From: Brevundimonas bullata
Lineage (GTDB): Bacteria; Pseudomonadota; Alphaproteobacteria; Caulobacterales; Caulobacteraceae
DNA length: 64,000 bases
Reading direction: 5' to 3'
Assembly: GCF_014207965.1 (NCBI RefSeq)
Contig: NZ_JACHLM010000002.1
Coordinates: forward strand, 620,001 to 684,000
In this document: in pieces, positions 39,642 to 50,036 of the stretch
Numbering within the stretch: the first letter of the stretch is position 1
Layout: every line of letters begins with the position of its first letter
The notes under the pieces: model-generated
What the model saw: only the letters and a program-made list of their open reading frames with translations
Databases searched by the model: none
What the model was told of the DNA's origin: nothing
Made by a program: the position numbers and the translations under genes

Positions 39642-42065
39642 TTAGAACTGGGTCGAGGTGGAGAAGCGGAAGGTCTCGGTCTTGTCGTAGTCTTCCTTCG
39701 ACAGAACCTTGGAGAGGTCGAAGCGGATCGGTCCCATGGGCGACCGCCAGTGGATGCTGACGCCGGCCGCTGCGCGCAGGGCCAGGTTGTCGACGATGTT
39801 CGGGTTGGGCTGACCGGTGACCGAGTTGACCATGTAGCGGTCGTCCAGCATGCCCAGGGTGCCGACATCGGCGAACAGCGAAGTCTTGATGCCGTACTCT
39901 TCCGGCAGGTAGTTCGGCACCGTCAGTTCAACCGTGCCGATGGCGTAGAAGTTGCCGCCCAAGGCGTCAGTCGTCGTCAGGTCGCGTGCGCCCATGCCGG
40001 CCGTCTCGAAGCCGCGGAAGGTGTTTCCGCCCTTGAAGAAGCGGTCGTTGATGCGAATAGGGTCGCCGTTCCAGCCGCTGACATAGCCCGTCGAACCTTG
40101 CAGGCTGACCACCCAGCGCGGGCTGAAGCCGTGATACCAGGAGGCGTCCGCCTCGGTCTTCAGATAGTTCACGTCGCCGCCGATACCGGCGAAGTCCTGA
40201 CGAAGCGATGCCGACCAGCCGCGCGTCGGACGGACCGGATCGTTCGTCCGGTTGACCAGAAGCGTATAGCCCGCCGACGAGTTCATGAAGGACCCGGCCT
40301 GGTCACATAGCGCTGACGAGCCGGTCCCGTTGCAGTAGCCGGACGGGATGATGACTTCGTCCGACTTCAGGAAGTAGCGCACGCTAAAGGACGAATAGCC
40401 GTTCAACGGGTAGCTGAGACGCAGACCTCCGCCGGTCGAACGATAGTCGTAGGAGGAATACTCACTCAGGTCGTAGCGGGTATGGAACAGGTCAAAGCCA
40501 GCCCGCAGATCGCGCCCCAGGAACTTAGGCTCAGTGAAACGGAAGTCGATCTGCTGACGCAGCGACCCCCATTCCGCCCGCGCCACGAAGTTCTGACCAC
40601 GACCGCGGAAGTTGCGCTCGGTGATGCCCAGGTTCAGCACGAAGGAGTCGACCGAGCTGAACCCGGCGCCCACGGACAGTTCGCCGGTGGGCTGTTCCTC
40701 GACGGTGACGTTCACGATCGAACGGTCGGGCGCGCTGCCGCGCGTCTCCTCGATCTTGACGTCCTTGAAGAAGCCCAGGGCGCGTAGGTTGTTGCGCGAA
40801 CGCTCCACCAAAGAGCGGTTGAAGGCGTCGCCCTCGCCGACCATCAGCTCGCGACGGATAACCGAGTCCAGAGTCCGCGTGTTTCCGACCACGTTGATAC
40901 GGTCGATATAGACCCGCTGGCCCTCCTTAACGTTGAAGGTCACGTCGACCTGGTCCGTTTCGGGATTGGCGCGATAGGTCGGGTTGATCTCGACAAAGGC
41001 GTAGCCAGCCGAGCCCGCCGCGAAGGTCAGGGTATCGACTGCGCTTTGGATCCGGTCGCTTTCATACAGGTCGCCCGTACGGATCGGCAGCAGACGCGTC
41101 AGGAAGTCGGCGTTCAGACGGTCGCTTTCGGTGACGACCTTCACTTCGCCAAAGTTATAACGGTCGCCCTCATCCAGCGTCAGCGTCATGCCGAAGGCGC
41201 TGTTGTCAGGCTTCAATTCGGCCACCGACGACAGGATGCGGAAATCGTAATAGCCCCGGTTCGTATAGAATTTCCGCAGTTGCTCGCGGTCGTAATCCAG
41301 ACGGTTCGGGTCGTAGTTGTCGTTAGAGCTGAACAGACGCCACCAGCTGGACTCCTTGGTGACCATGACCTCACGCAGATCACTGTCCGAGAAGGCCGTA
41401 TTGCCCAGGAAGGCGATGGCGGCGACGCCGGTCTCTGGCCCCTCGTCGATCTCGAACACCACATCGACGCGGTTCTGGTCCAGTTGAACCAGCTTGGGCG
41501 TGACGGTCGCTGAAATACGGCCGGACAGGCGGTAAAGCTCGACGATCTTGCCGACGTCCTCCTGGACGCGAGCGCGCGTGTAGATGCCGCGCGGCTTGAT
41601 CGTGACCTCGTCAGTCAATTTCTTGATGGCGAGGGCCTTGTTACCCTCGAACGTGACCTGGTTGATAATCGGGTTTTCAGCGATCTCGACAATCAGGTCG
41701 CCGTTGGGCTGAAGACCCAGTTGCACGTTAGCGAACAGGCCGGTGCGCGAAAGGGTGCGGACCGCGACGTCGATGGTCGCAGCGTCGATGGTGTCGCCCG
41801 GCTGGATCGGCAGATAGGACAGGACCGTGGTCTGATCGATGCGCTGATTGCCGCGCACCACGATGCGGTTGACGACGGCGCGATCCTCGGCCGGAGCGGC
41901 AACGACCACCTGCGGGTCCTGCTGGGCAGCCGCCGGCGTGGCGACCGGCGCTGACTGGGCCAGGGCGGGTCCAGCCAGACCGGCGGCGACGACCAGAGCC
42001 AATGCGCTGGGTCCAAGGATACGGCCACGGGTTCGGATCATGAGGCGACTGTCGTTCTGAATCAT
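39642..42065 (-). CDS. bamA: Outer-membrane protein assembly factor BamA
   Basis: 807 residues from the start given. After a signal peptide ending GPALAQ there are five POTRA domains (about residues 70-440, beginning VNRIVVRGNQRIDQTTVLSY) and a 16-strand barrel with the conserved GxGFSSVDSF and RGF motifs (TFRGFETAGMGARD). The last residue is phenylalanine. It inserts beta-barrel proteins into the outer membrane. Several in-frame ATGs (42077, 42065, 42041) precede the signal peptide and none has a convincing ribosome site, so the exact start is uncertain. Confidence 0.94.
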   Translation of the reverse strand: MIQNDSRLMIRTRGRILGPSALALVVAAGLAGPALAQSAPVATPAAAQQDPQVVVAAPAEDRAVVNRIVVRGNQRIDQTTVLSYLPIQPGDTIDAATIDVAVRTLSRTGLFANVQLGLQPNGDLIVEIAENPIINQVTFEGNKALAIKKLTDEVTIKPRGIYTRARVQEDVGKIVELYRLSGRISATVTPKLVQLDQNRVDVVFEIDEGPETGVAAIAFLGNTAFSDSDLREVMVTKESSWWRLFSSNDNYDPNRLDYDREQLRKFYTNRGYYDFRILSSVAELKPDNSAFGMTLTLDEGDRYNFGEVKVVTESDRLNADFLTRLLPIRTGDLYESDRIQSAVDTLTFAAGSAGYAFVEINPTYRANPETDQVDVTFNVKEGQRVYIDRINVVGNTRTLDSVIRRELMVGEGDAFNRSLVERSRNNLRALGFFKDVKIEETRGSAPDRSIVNVTVEEQPTGELSVGAGFSSVDSFVLNLGITERNFRGRGQNFVARAEWGSLRQQIDFRFTEPKFLGRDLRAGFDLFHTRYDLSEYSSYDYRSTGGGLRLSYPLNGYSSFSVRYFLKSDEVIIPSGYCNGTGSSALCDQAGSFMNSSAGYTLLVNRTNDPVRPTRGWSASLRQDFAGIGGDVNYLKTEADASWYHGFSPRWVVSLQGSTGYVSGWNGDPIRINDRFFKGGNTFRGFETAGMGARDLTTTDALGGNFYAIGTVELTVPNYLPEEYGIKTSLFADVGTLGMLDDRYMVNSVTGQPNPNIVDNLALRAAAGVSIHWRSPMGPIRFDLSKVLSKEDYDKTETFRFSTSTQF

Positions 42066-42094
42066 TCGGGGAACCATCGGGGGCTGGCGTCGGC

Positions 42095-43321
42095 TCACGA
42101 GACGAGCCCGCCGAGGAATTTGAAGAGATTGAGTTTCTGCAGGTCGTTCCAAGTCGCGAACAACATTAAACTGGCCAGCAAAGCAAGACCGACACGATAT
42201 CCCGCTTCCTGAACCTTGGCCGCAACCGGCCTGCGCGCCACCGCCTCATAAGCATAGAACATCAGATGCCCCCCATCCAAAACCGGAACGGGCATGAGAT
42301 TTAAAAAACCGATTCCGACCGAAAGTATGGCGGCGAAGCTGGTCAGCGTCAGCAGAAGATTTCCAACCATAGCCAGCGGATCAGGGTTCGCGGCCACCGC
42401 CGCGTTGGTCAGAGCGCCAGAAGCCTTGGCGATTCCCAGCGGACCGCTGAACTGATCACCCGATTCGCGCCCCGTGAAGATGCGGCCGATGTAGGTGAAG
42501 GTGGTGCTGAGGATATTGCCAGTCTCCTGGAACCCACGGCCGACGGCGGCGATCGGCCCATAACGGACATGACGCACTTCATCGCGACTGGATCCCAGGG
42601 CGAGACCGATACGGCCAACCGAGACCCGTCCGGCGATGGGGTTTTCTTCGATCTTGCGTTCCGGCGTCGCCGTCAGCTGCACGTCGGCGCCCGCGCGTTC
42701 GACTGTGAAGCGGACTGGATCGCCGCTGCTCAGCGCCACGACCTGGGTCACCTCACCTCCGTCAGCGATCAGCTTGCCGTTGACGTGAGTGATGAGATCG
42801 CCAGGCTGGAAGCCCGCGGTCGCAGCCGGAGAATCCGGTTGAACCTGCATGACGCGAGCAGGACGAAGCTCCACCCCGACCAGGCTGAACAGCAGGGTGA
42901 AGATGACGATGGCCAGCACGAAGTTGGCGATCGGACCGCCCGCAACGACCAAGGCGCGTTGCCACAAAGGTTTGAAATACAGGTAGTCTTTTTCAGCACC
43001 AGGCCCGTCAGCGGCCACGAGCTCCTGTTTCAGCGCATCCAGACCCGCCTTGTCCGGCACGCCGGTCGCATCCAGATCACCGGCGAACTTGACGTAGCCG
43101 CCCAGCGGAAGCCAGCCGAGACGCCATTCGACGCCCTGCTTGTCCGTGCGCTGGAAGATGGCTCGACCAAAGCCGATGGAGAACCGCTCCATCTTCACGC
43201 CAAAGGCGCGCGCCGTCAGGAAGTGGCCCAGTTCGTGAATGGTGACGACCAGGGTCAGCACCAGCAGGAACGGCACGACATAGATCAGGGCCTGCCCAAG
43301 AACACCTAGCATCCCAGTCAT
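42095..43321 (-). CDS. rseP: RseP-type site-2 membrane metalloprotease
   Basis: 408 residues. HELGH at residues 29-33 in the first membrane helix binds zinc; the third ligand is in PVPVLDGGHLMFY near the C-terminus. A PDZ domain lies between about residues 130 and 215 (VQPDSPAATAGFQPGDLITHVNG). It cleaves membrane-anchored anti-sigma factors within the bilayer. It sits between dxr and bamA, the standard alphaproteobacterial order; only one PDZ domain is obvious. Confidence 0.95.
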   Translation of the reverse strand: MTGMLGVLGQALIYVVPFLLVLTLVVTIHELGHFLTARAFGVKMERFSIGFGRAIFQRTDKQGVEWRLGWLPLGGYVKFAGDLDATGVPDKAGLDALKQELVAADGPGAEKDYLYFKPLWQRALVVAGGPIANFVLAIVIFTLLFSLVGVELRPARVMQVQPDSPAATAGFQPGDLITHVNGKLIADGGEVTQVVALSSGDPVRFTVERAGADVQLTATPERKIEENPIAGRVSVGRIGLALGSSRDEVRHVRYGPIAAVGRGFQETGNILSTTFTYIGRIFTGRESGDQFSGPLGIAKASGALTNAAVAANPDPLAMVGNLLLTLTSFAAILSVGIGFLNLMPVPVLDGGHLMFYAYEAVARRPVAAKVQEAGYRVGLALLASLMLFATWNDLQKLNLFKFLGGLVS

Positions 43322-43335
43322 GTCTCCTGTCGCCC

Positions 43336-44532
43336 TCAGGCAGCAATCGCGAGCGAGGCGATGATGTCGTTCGCAATCCGTCGGGCCGCCGCGTCCACGG
43401 CCAGGGCCGCATCGCAGGCGTCGTCGGAACCGGAACTCACCCCCGAAATCGTCGCGCGTTCCAAGGTGTCGGCGACGACTGCGGCAATATTGAGAAAGCC
43501 CAGCCGCCGGTCAAGGAAGGCCAGGGCCGCCACTTCGTTGGCCGCGTTGAAAACAATGGGCGCCGCGCCCCCCGCCGCCAGGGCTTCGCGCGCCAGCTTG
43601 AGCGCCGGGAAGCGCGCCATATCTGGTGCCTCAAAGGTCAGACGACCCAGCGCCGCAAGGTCCAGCCTGGGCGCGGGCCAGGCCATCCGGTCGGGCCAGG
43701 CCAGGGCGCAGGCGATCGGCGTCTTCATGTCAGGCGGGCCCATCTGGGCCAGGGTCGAACCGTCCACATATTCCACAAGGCTGTGGATGATTGATTCGGG
43801 ATGGACCACCACGTCGATCCGCTCGCCCGACATGGCGAACAGATAGGCCGCCTCGATCAGTTCCAGACCCTTGTTGGCCATGGTGGCGCTGTCGACCGAG
43901 ATCTTGGCGCCCATGCTCCAGTTCGGATGAGCCACGGCCTGTTCCGGCGTGATCCGGCCCATTGCCTCGCGCGGGAGGGTGCGGAAGGGGCCGCCCGATG
44001 CGGTCAGAACCAGCTTCGACACCTGTTCCGGCGACTCGGCGGGAAAGACCTGGAAGATCGCGGAATGTTCGGAGTCGACCGGGATCAGTTTGCCGCCGCT
44101 GCGCTTGACCCGCTCGATCAGGGCCGGGCCGCAGCAGACCAGGCTTTCCTTGTTGGCCAAGGCCAAGGTCGCGCCCGTTCCAGCCGCAGCCCAGGCCGAG
44201 CGCAGGCCGGCGGAACCGACGATAGAGGCCATGACCCAGTCCACGGGCCGCGTCGCAGCCTCGACGATGGCTTCGGGTCCAGCGGCGATCTCGACGTCCG
44301 TTCCGGCCAGGGCTTCACGCAGTTCCGACAGCCGAGAGGGATCAGCCGTCACCGCCAGCTTGGGTCGCCAGCGGCGGGCCTGTTCGGCCAGACGGGCGAT
44401 ATTATTTCCACCGGTCAGAACCTCGACCTGAAACGCGCCGGAACCGGCGGCCTCGGCCTGATCCATCAGGTCCAGCGTCGAAGTCCCGACCGAGCCGGTC
44501 GAGCCCAGCACGCTGACCTTGCGGGTGATCAT
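43336..44532 (-). CDS. dxr: 1-deoxy-D-xylulose 5-phosphate reductoisomerase
   Basis: 398 residues. NADPH-binding [17 protein letters not shown] at the N-terminus, [13 protein letters not shown] and [13 protein letters not shown] with metal-binding acids, and the [23 protein letters not shown] block, split here, at the substrate site. It makes 2-C-methylerythritol 4-phosphate for isoprenoids. ATG overlaps the cdsA stop; the 52-codon extension upstream is cdsA shadow. Confidence 0.96.
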   Translation of the reverse strand: MITRKVSVLGSTGSVGTSTLDLMDQAEAAGSGAFQVEVLTGGNNIARLAEQARRWRPKLAVTADPSRLSELREALAGTDVEIAAGPEAIVEAATRPVDWVMASIVGSAGLRSAWAAAGTGATLALANKESLVCCGPALIERVKRSGGKLIPVDSEHSAIFQVFPAESPEQVSKLVLTASGGPFRTLPREAMGRITPEQAVAHPNWSMGAKISVDSATMANKGLELIEAAYLFAMSGERIDVVVHPESIIHSLVEYVDGSTLAQMGPPDMKTPIACALAWPDRMAWPAPRLDLAALGRLTFEAPDMARFPALKLAREALAAGGAAPIVFNAANEVAALAFLDRRLGFLNIAAVVADTLERATISGVSSGSDDACDAALAVDAAARRIANDIIASLAIAA

Positions 44533-45347
44533 GTCCCCTGCCCCAGCATCAGGACGATCACGCGCCCAGCAGCCACGACCACGACCGCGAACATCAGGCC
44601 GTCGACCCTGTCCAGCAGGCCGCCGTGGCCGGGAATGATGTTGCCCGCGTCCTTGACCCCAAAGCGGCGCTTCAGCGCCGACTCCCACAGGTCGCCCGCC
44701 ATGGTGGCCAGAGCCGCCGTCAAGCCCAGGACGCCGCCCCAGAAGGCGTTCAGACGGCCCATCTCAAGCCAGCCCGCCATGGCGGCCCCGGCGATCATCC
44801 CGGCGACCAGGCCGCCGATGAAGCCCGACCAGGTCTTGTTGGGTGAAAAGCGCGGCCACAGCTTGGGCCCGCCCACGGCGCTGCCGACCAGATAGGCCAG
44901 AATGTCCGCCGACCAGGCCACAGCAAAGACCAGCACGGTCCAATAGAGGCCCTGAGCCTCGTTCAGATCGCGCAGCCAGATCAACAGGACGCAGGGCCAG
45001 CCGATGTAGAGCACGCCATAGGCCGCATCCAGAGCCTCGGCCCCGCGCGACCGGGCGAACAAGCCTGCCGCCAAAGCGCCGAAGACCAACAGGATCAGCG
45101 CCAGCGACATCTGGCCGATATGGGCGGCGATCACCGCGGTAATCAGCGCCAGAGCGACAGCAGCGCCCACCGAGCGCCAGAAACGCGGCGCGCTCATCCG
45201 CGCCCACTCAAACGCCAGCAGGCCGCAGGCCGCGACAACCAGAGCGCAGAACCAGCCGCCGCCGGCCCAGGTAGCCAGCACCGCCGCGGGTGCGAGCACC
45301 ACGGCAGAGGCCGCTCTCAGGCCGATGTCACCGATCTTCAACGCCAT
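44529..45347 (-). CDS. cdsA: Phosphatidate cytidylyltransferase
   Basis: 272 residues, multi-spanning inner-membrane protein. The C-terminal signature is present: [13 protein letters not shown], then [20 protein letters not shown] and [13 protein letters not shown] with the metal-binding Asp residues. It makes CDP-diacylglycerol. Its ATG shares one base with the uppS stop (TGATG). Confidence 0.95.
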   Translation of the reverse strand: MALKIGDIGLRAASAVVLAPAAVLATWAGGGWFCALVVAACGLLAFEWARMSAPRFWRSVGAAVALALITAVIAAHIGQMSLALILLVFGALAAGLFARSRGAEALDAAYGVLYIGWPCVLLIWLRDLNEAQGLYWTVLVFAVAWSADILAYLVGSAVGGPKLWPRFSPNKTWSGFIGGLVAGMIAGAAMAGWLEMGRLNAFWGGVLGLTAALATMAGDLWESALKRRFGVKDAGNIIPGHGGLLDRVDGLMFAVVVVAAGRVIVLMLGQGT

Positions 45348-46114
45348 CAGCCTACCGCCGTCTTCGCTGTAGCCGCGTCTGGCAGCGCTTCGCGTCCGCC
45401 GTATCGCCGCTCGCGATTACCATAGAGAGACACCGCCTCGCCCAGCGCCTCAGCGCCATAGTCCGGCCAGAGGATGTCCTGAAACACCAGTTCAGCGTAG
45501 GCGGCTTCCCACAACAGGAAGTTGGACAGCCGCTGCTCACCCGAGGTCCGCACGATCAGATCGACCGGCGGCGCGCCGGCGGTCGACAGACCCGCGCCGA
45601 GGTCATCCTCGGTCACGTCGCGGCTGAGCTGCCCTGCATGCGCCTGATCGACCAGCCGCTGAGCCGCGTCCACCAGATCGGCGCGACCGCCGTAGTTGAA
45701 CGCCACCTGCAGCAGGAAGCGTTCATTGTGCGCCGTCTGCGCCTCGGCCCGATCCACGATGGCGGCGATGTCGCTGGGCAGACCCTTGCGACGGCCCAGG
45801 ACACGCACCCGCACGCCCGCCGCCTCTAACCGCTTCAGGTCGCTGCCGACAAACGAACGCACCAGACCCATAAGGTCCGACACCTCGTCCGCCGGACGGC
45901 TCCAGTTCTCGGTCGAGAACCCGAACACCGTCAGGCAGCGGATGCCGAAATCCGGCGCCGCCTTGATCGTACGACGCAGCGCCTGGACCCCCTCACGGTG
46001 GCCCATGACGCGCGGCAAGCCGCGACGCTCGGCCCAGCGACCGTTGCCGTCCATGATCAGGGCGACGTGACGAGGCCCCTTCTCAGGCGCCATGGCGACG
46101 GTCTCGGCCGACAT
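45347..46114 (-). CDS. uppS: Undecaprenyl pyrophosphate synthase
   Basis: 255 residues, cis-prenyltransferase. HVALIMDGNGRWAERRGLPR (residues about 16-35) carries the catalytic Asp; FGFSTENWSRP and the late DLIVRTSGEQRLSNFLLWE, with W(P/D)xF-like region FQDILWPDY, complete the family set. It supplies the C55 lipid carrier for peptidoglycan. Frr lies 30 bases upstream. Confidence 0.96.
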   Translation of the reverse strand: MSAETVAMAPEKGPRHVALIMDGNGRWAERRGLPRVMGHREGVQALRRTIKAAPDFGIRCLTVFGFSTENWSRPADEVSDLMGLVRSFVGSDLKRLEAAGVRVRVLGRRKGLPSDIAAIVDRAEAQTAHNERFLLQVAFNYGGRADLVDAAQRLVDQAHAGQLSRDVTEDDLGAGLSTAGAPPVDLIVRTSGEQRLSNFLLWEAAYAELVFQDILWPDYGAEALGEAVSLYGNRERRYGGREALPDAATAKTAVG

Positions 46115-46144
46115 TGCTTAGCTACCTCCCGACGCTAGCTTGCG

Positions 46145-46702
46145 TCAGACCTGCATGATCTCGACTTCCTTGACCTTCAAGGCCTCGTCGATCTTCTTGA
46201 TGGCGGCGTCCGTGTCCTTCTGGACCTCGGCTTCCATCTTCTTCTGTTCGTCCTGGCTGATCTCAGTCGCCTTCTCGGCCTTTTTCAGGTCGTCGTTGGC
46301 GTCACGACGCACGTTGCGCACAGCGATCTTCTGCTGTTCGGCGTACTTGCCGGCCAGCTTGACCAGGTCCTTGCGGCGCTCTTCGGTCAGCGGCGGCACC
46401 GGAATGCGCAGGGTCTGGCCGTCGACGATCGGGTTCAGGCCCAGGCCGGCGGCGCGAATGGCCTTCTCGACCGGCCCCACCATGCCCTTGTCCCAGACGC
46501 TGACCGAGATCATGCGCGGTTCAGGCACGCTGATGGCGGCCACAGCGTTCAGCGGCGAGCTGGTGCCGTAGGCTTCGACCTGAACCGGATCCAGCAGACC
46601 CGAGTTGGCCCGACCCGTGCGCAGACCGCCGAAATCTTCCTTCAGCGAGGCGACGGCTTTTTCCATCCGGTCGCGATAGGTCTTGAGGTCGGGCTTGGCC
46701 AT
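46145..46702 (-). CDS. frr: Ribosome recycling factor
   Basis: 185 residues, the invariant family length. Landmarks are [15 protein letters not shown] near the N-terminus, the VEAYG segment and [20 protein letters not shown], followed by [14 protein letters not shown]. It splits post-termination ribosomes with EF-G. Forty bases downstream of pyrH. Confidence 0.97.
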   Translation of the reverse strand: MAKPDLKTYRDRMEKAVASLKEDFGGLRTGRANSGLLDPVQVEAYGTSSPLNAVAAISVPEPRMISVSVWDKGMVGPVEKAIRAAGLGLNPIVDGQTLRIPVPPLTEERRKDLVKLAGKYAEQQKIAVRNVRRDANDDLKKAEKATEISQDEQKKMEAEVQKDTDAAIKKIDEALKVKEVEIMQV

Positions 46703-46741
46703 GGTGATTGTCCTTGGTCTGTCGTTCGGGTCGAGAGCCGC

Positions 46742-47479
46742 TTAAGCGGCCTTGTTGGTAATGACGGTGAAAGTGCCCTCGCCGCGCAGCGTCCGGCGCA
46801 GCGAGTCTTCTTCCTGGATAGAGAAGACAACGATGGGAATGTCGCTGTCGCGCATCAGGGCGATGGCCGAGGCGTCCATGACGCGCAGGTCCTTGGCCAG
46901 GACTTCCTGATAGGTCAACGTCTCGTAACGGGTGGCGGTCGCATCCTTCTTGGGGTCGGCGGTATAGACGCCGTCCACGCTGGTCCCCTTCAAAAGGGCG
47001 TCGCAGCCCATTTCGGCGGCGCGCAACGCGGCCCCCGAGTCGGTCGTGAAGAAGGGCGCGCCCACGCCGGCGGCGAAAATCACCACCCGGCCCTTTTCCA
47101 GATGCCGCATGGCGCGGCGACGGATGTAGGGTTCGGCGATGGCGGCCATGGGAATGGCGCTCTGGACCCGCGTATCGACGCCGATCTTCTCGAGCGCGCC
47201 CTGCATGGCCATGGCGTTCATGATGGTGGCCAGCATGCCCATGTAGTCGGCGTTGGCGCGGTCCATGCCTTCAGCGGCCTTCGACAGGCCGCGGAAGATG
47301 TTGCCGCCGCCGATGACCAGGCAGATCTCGACGCCTTCGCGCGCCACCTGGGCTACAGCCGCCGCCACGACGTCGACGGTCTTCATGTCGATGCCGTAGG
47401 CTTGATCGCCCATCAGGACCTCGCCCGAGACCTTGAGCAGGACGCGCTTATATCGGAACTCGGAAGGGGCGTCGGGCAT
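46742..47479 (-). CDS. pyrH: Uridylate kinase
   Basis: 245 residues, amino-acid-kinase fold. [17 protein letters not shown] at the N-terminus, [10 protein letters not shown] and [20 protein letters not shown], then [13 protein letters not shown] and the C-terminal GEGTFTV. It phosphorylates UMP. The start at MPDAPSEF gives the standard length; upstream in-frame ATGs (47512, 47566) would add a non-conserved tail and have no better ribosome site. A 139-base gap separates it from tsf; it holds a 10-bp stem (about 47545-47583) with no T-run on the minus strand and nothing else recognised. Confidence 0.95.
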   Translation of the reverse strand: MPDAPSEFRYKRVLLKVSGEVLMGDQAYGIDMKTVDVVAAAVAQVAREGVEICLVIGGGNIFRGLSKAAEGMDRANADYMGMLATIMNAMAMQGALEKIGVDTRVQSAIPMAAIAEPYIRRRAMRHLEKGRVVIFAAGVGAPFFTTDSGAALRAAEMGCDALLKGTSVDGVYTADPKKDATATRYETLTYQEVLAKDLRVMDASAIALMRDSDIPIVVFSIQEEDSLRRTLRGEGTFTVITNKAA

Positions 47480-47618
47480 GGGTCTGGGTCCGTGGATACT
47501 GGGGTTAGGCATCCGCGCGAGGTGAATCGGCGGTTCATCATAGACGAAGGGCGCGTCAGCCATCAAAGCCGAACGCGCCCTTTTGAAAATTCTTCCCTTT
47601 CAGGAAGAAACTTCGGTG

Positions 47619-48560
47619 TTAGTTGCCGCCCGTCATCGAGGCCACTTCGGCCGCGAAATCAAGAGCCTCAACCTTCTCGACGCCTTCGCCCAGAGCCAGA
47701 CGGACGAAGCCGGCCAGCTTGAGGTTCGAGGAGCCGAGTTCCTTGGCCGAGTTGGCGACCAGTTGTTCGATGGTCACGTCCGGGTCCATCACGAACGGCT
47801 GCTTCGACAGCACCACGTCCTTCTGGAACTTGTTGATCTGACCTTCCACGATCTTCTCGATCATGTTTTCCGGACGGCCTTCTTCCTTGGCCTTTTCGGT
47901 CAGGACCGTACGTTCCTTCTCGATGGCGGCCGGGTCCAGGTCGTCGGTGTTCAGCGACAGCGGCGCCGTGGCGGCGACGTGCATGGCGATCTTGCGGCCC
48001 AGTTCGCGCAGAGCAGTCTTGTCGCCCTCGCCTTCCAGAGCCACCAGCACGCCGATGCGGCCGAGGCCCGGCGAGACAGCGTTGTGGACGTAGGTGGCGA
48101 CGACGCCTTCCGACACCGACAGGCGGGCGGCGCGACGCAGCTGCATGTTCTCGCCGATGGTGGCGATCATGTTCGTCACTTCGTCCTGGATCGTCTTGCC
48201 GGCTTCCAGTTCGGCGCCGTGCAGGGCTTCGACCGAGTGGTGGTCCAGGCCGTGCTGAGCGAACGACTTGGCGGCGTTCTGGAACAGGTCGTTACGGGCG
48301 ACGAAGTCGGTTTCGGCGTTGAATTCGATCGCGGCGGCGACTTCACCCTTGCCGTCTTCCTTCGAAGCGACGGCGACCAGGCCTTCAGCGGCGACGCGGT
48401 CAGCCTTCTTGGCGGCCTTGGACAGGCCCTTGGCGCGCAGCCAGTCGATCGATGCTTCGATGTTGCCGTCGTTTTCGACCAGCGCCTTCTTGCAGTCCAT
48501 CATGCCGACGCCCGAACGCTCGCGAAGTTCCTTCACGAGGGCGGCAGTGATCTCGGCCAT
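47619..48560 (-). CDS. tsf: Elongation factor Ts
   Basis: 313 residues. The UBA-like N-terminal domain reads [20 protein letters not shown], split after 20 residues here, then [16 protein letters not shown]; the core follows with [12 protein letters not shown] and the dimerisation modules. It exchanges nucleotide on EF-Tu. AGGAG stands seven bases before the ATG. Co-transcribed with rpsB through a gap that holds two hairpins. Confidence 0.97.
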   Translation of the reverse strand: MAEITAALVKELRERSGVGMMDCKKALVENDGNIEASIDWLRAKGLSKAAKKADRVAAEGLVAVASKEDGKGEVAAAIEFNAETDFVARNDLFQNAAKSFAQHGLDHHSVEALHGAELEAGKTIQDEVTNMIATIGENMQLRRAARLSVSEGVVATYVHNAVSPGLGRIGVLVALEGEGDKTALRELGRKIAMHVAATAPLSLNTDDLDPAAIEKERTVLTEKAKEEGRPENMIEKIVEGQINKFQKDVVLSKQPFVMDPDVTIEQLVANSAKELGSSNLKLAGFVRLALGEGVEKVEALDFAAEVASMTGGN

Positions 48561-48586
48561 GTTCAGTCTCCTGGAAAATCAGATGA

Positions 48587-48652
48587 GCGGCCGGGCTTGA
48601 ATAGCCCGGCCGCATGTCAGTTTAGCGGTAGGCCCGATCACCGACCGGGCCT
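48587..48652 (-). other. Two hairpins in the rpsB-tsf gap
   Basis: A perfect 11-bp stem (48587-48597 with 48603-48613, five-base loop) and a 7-bp stem (48630-48636 with 48646-48652) fill most of the 102-base spacer. On the minus strand the 11-bp stem is not directly followed by a T-run, so it may be an attenuator or processing site between the two genes. Confidence 0.55.
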
Positions 48653-48662
48653 GGAGAGCGTC

Positions 48663-49508
48663 TTAGCCCTCGGCCTTTTCTTCAGTCGCCAGCATTTCTG
48701 CGGCTACAGCTTCCGTACCGGCCGGAGCAACTTCGGCTTCAACCGGAGCGGCAGCGGCTTCACGCAGCATGGGCTCAACCGGAGCTTCCGAAGCGCCCAG
48801 GTCGATGCCCGAGGCCGAAGCGCCGGCAGCCAGACCGTCCAGGACGGCATCGGCGATCAGGTCGCAGTAGGTCTGGATGGCGCGGGCGGCGTCGTCATTG
48901 CCCGGGACCGGGTAGGTGATGCCGTCCGGATCCGAGTTGGTGTCCAGGATAGCGATGATCGGAATGTTCAGCTTGCGAGCTTCCTGGATCGCGATCGCTT
49001 CCTTGTTGGTGTCGATCACGAACATGATGTCCGGGATCGAACCCATGTCCTTGATGCCGCCCAGCGACAGCTCAAGCTTGTCCTTCTCGCGCTGCAGCGT
49101 CAGCAGTTCTTTCTTGACGCGGCCTTCGCCGCCGTTGGCCAGCAGGCCTTCCAGTTCACGCAGACGAGCGATCGAGCCCGAGACGGTGCGCCAGTTGGTC
49201 AGCGTGCCGCCGAGCCAGCGGTTGTTCATGTAGTATTGAGCGCAGCGCGTGGCGGCTTCAGCCACCGGGCCAGCAGCCTGACGCTTGGTGCCGACGAACA
49301 GAACGCGACCGCCCTTGGCGGCGACGTCACGCACAGCCACCAGAGCCTGGTGGAACAGCGGCATCGTCTGCGACAGGTCGATGATGTGGATGTTCGAGCG
49401 CGAGCCGAAGATGTAGCGGTCCATCTTCGGGTTCCAGCGGTGCGTCTGGTGACCGAAGTGAGCGCCGGCTTCCAGCAGCGTACGCATCGAGAATTCTGGC
49501 AGTGCCAT
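48663..49508 (-). CDS. rpsB: 30S ribosomal protein S2
   Basis: 281 residues. [20 protein letters not shown] is the family opening, followed by [23 protein letters not shown] and [12 protein letters not shown], with [15 protein letters not shown] and [21 protein letters not shown]. The last 45 or so residues are an Ala/Glu/Pro-rich extension beyond the E. coli length. It heads the rpsB-tsf-pyrH-frr run and lies behind a structured leader. Confidence 0.97.
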   Translation of the reverse strand: MALPEFSMRTLLEAGAHFGHQTHRWNPKMDRYIFGSRSNIHIIDLSQTMPLFHQALVAVRDVAAKGGRVLFVGTKRQAAGPVAEAATRCAQYYMNNRWLGGTLTNWRTVSGSIARLRELEGLLANGGEGRVKKELLTLQREKDKLELSLGGIKDMGSIPDIMFVIDTNKEAIAIQEARKLNIPIIAILDTNSDPDGITYPVPGNDDAARAIQTYCDLIADAVLDGLAAGASASGIDLGASEAPVEPMLREAAAAPVEAEVAPAGTEAVAAEMLATEEKAEG

Positions 49509-49540
49509 GATCGTGGTGTCCTTTTTCCGATCAAACCTAG

Positions 49541-49618
49541 CGTGGGCGAGTAAAAGGACCTGCGGTCCCTCGGAACGGTGCAGGCCGGGATGTCTCCCCG
49601 GACCGCGCCACGCCCACG
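49541..49618 (-). ncRNA. Candidate structured 5' leader of rpsB
   Basis: On the minus strand, 33 to 110 bases upstream of the rpsB ATG, an 8-bp closing stem (49541-49548 with 49611-49618) encloses a 7-bp stem (49562-49568 with 49600-49606) and an inner 5-bp stem (49585-49589 with 49597-49601, partly competing). A separate hairpin, 49556-49560 with 49564-49568, uses the same bases as one arm of the 7-bp stem, so two folds exclude each other. This is the kind of element expected for feedback by a ribosomal protein. Base pairing was read by eye; no Rfam family is claimed. Confidence 0.55.
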
Positions 49619-49672
49619 TGCGAAGTGCGCGCGCTCTCTAGGCGGATTGAACGGAAAAGGCAAGCCAATCAG

Positions 49673-50023
49673 TCAGAAGCTGCGCCCGTCCACCCGCTTG
49701 GCGGTCCAGCCCCAGGGCTCCACGTCCGTCAGCGTCCGCACATTGATCGCCGCCACCTCGGACCCGTCCGGCGCCACGCCGTAACCGAACGGCTGAACGC
49801 CGCAGGTCTTGCAGAAGCGATGGTCGATCTTGTGCTGGTTGAAGAAGTAGGAGGTTGTGGCCTCCTCGCCCGCCATCAGCTGAAAAGCGGCGCGCGGCGC
49901 GAAGGCAAGAACGAAGCCTTTGCGATAGCAGTGCGAGCAATTGCACTCGATCAGGCCCTCCAGCCCGACCTCGACCTCATAGGCCACTGCGCCGCAGTGG
50001 CAGGAACCCTTATGCACGGCCAT
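49673..50023 (-). CDS. GFA/CENP-V family zinc protein
   Basis: 116 residues. Zinc ligands are in GSCHCGAVAYEV (residues about 6-17), ECNCSHCYRKG and RFCKTCGVQPFGYG, the two-zinc pattern of the glutathione-dependent formaldehyde-activating family. Members may bind glutathione adducts, but the substrate of this one is unknown. The ATG has CTGAAGGAGG seven bases upstream, far better than the in-frame start 19 codons earlier. It lies 13 bases downstream of the DUF3224 gene. Confidence 0.88.
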   Translation of the reverse strand: MAVHKGSCHCGAVAYEVEVGLEGLIECNCSHCYRKGFVLAFAPRAAFQLMAGEEATTSYFFNQHKIDHRFCKTCGVQPFGYGVAPDGSEVAAINVRTLTDVEPWGWTAKRVDGRSF

Positions 50024-50036
50024 GGTCGATCCTCCT

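Noticed and set aside
47545..47583. Stem in the tsf-pyrH gap as a terminator
   Set aside because: A 10-bp stem is present, but the T-run lies on the plus-strand side, and transcription here is on the minus strand.
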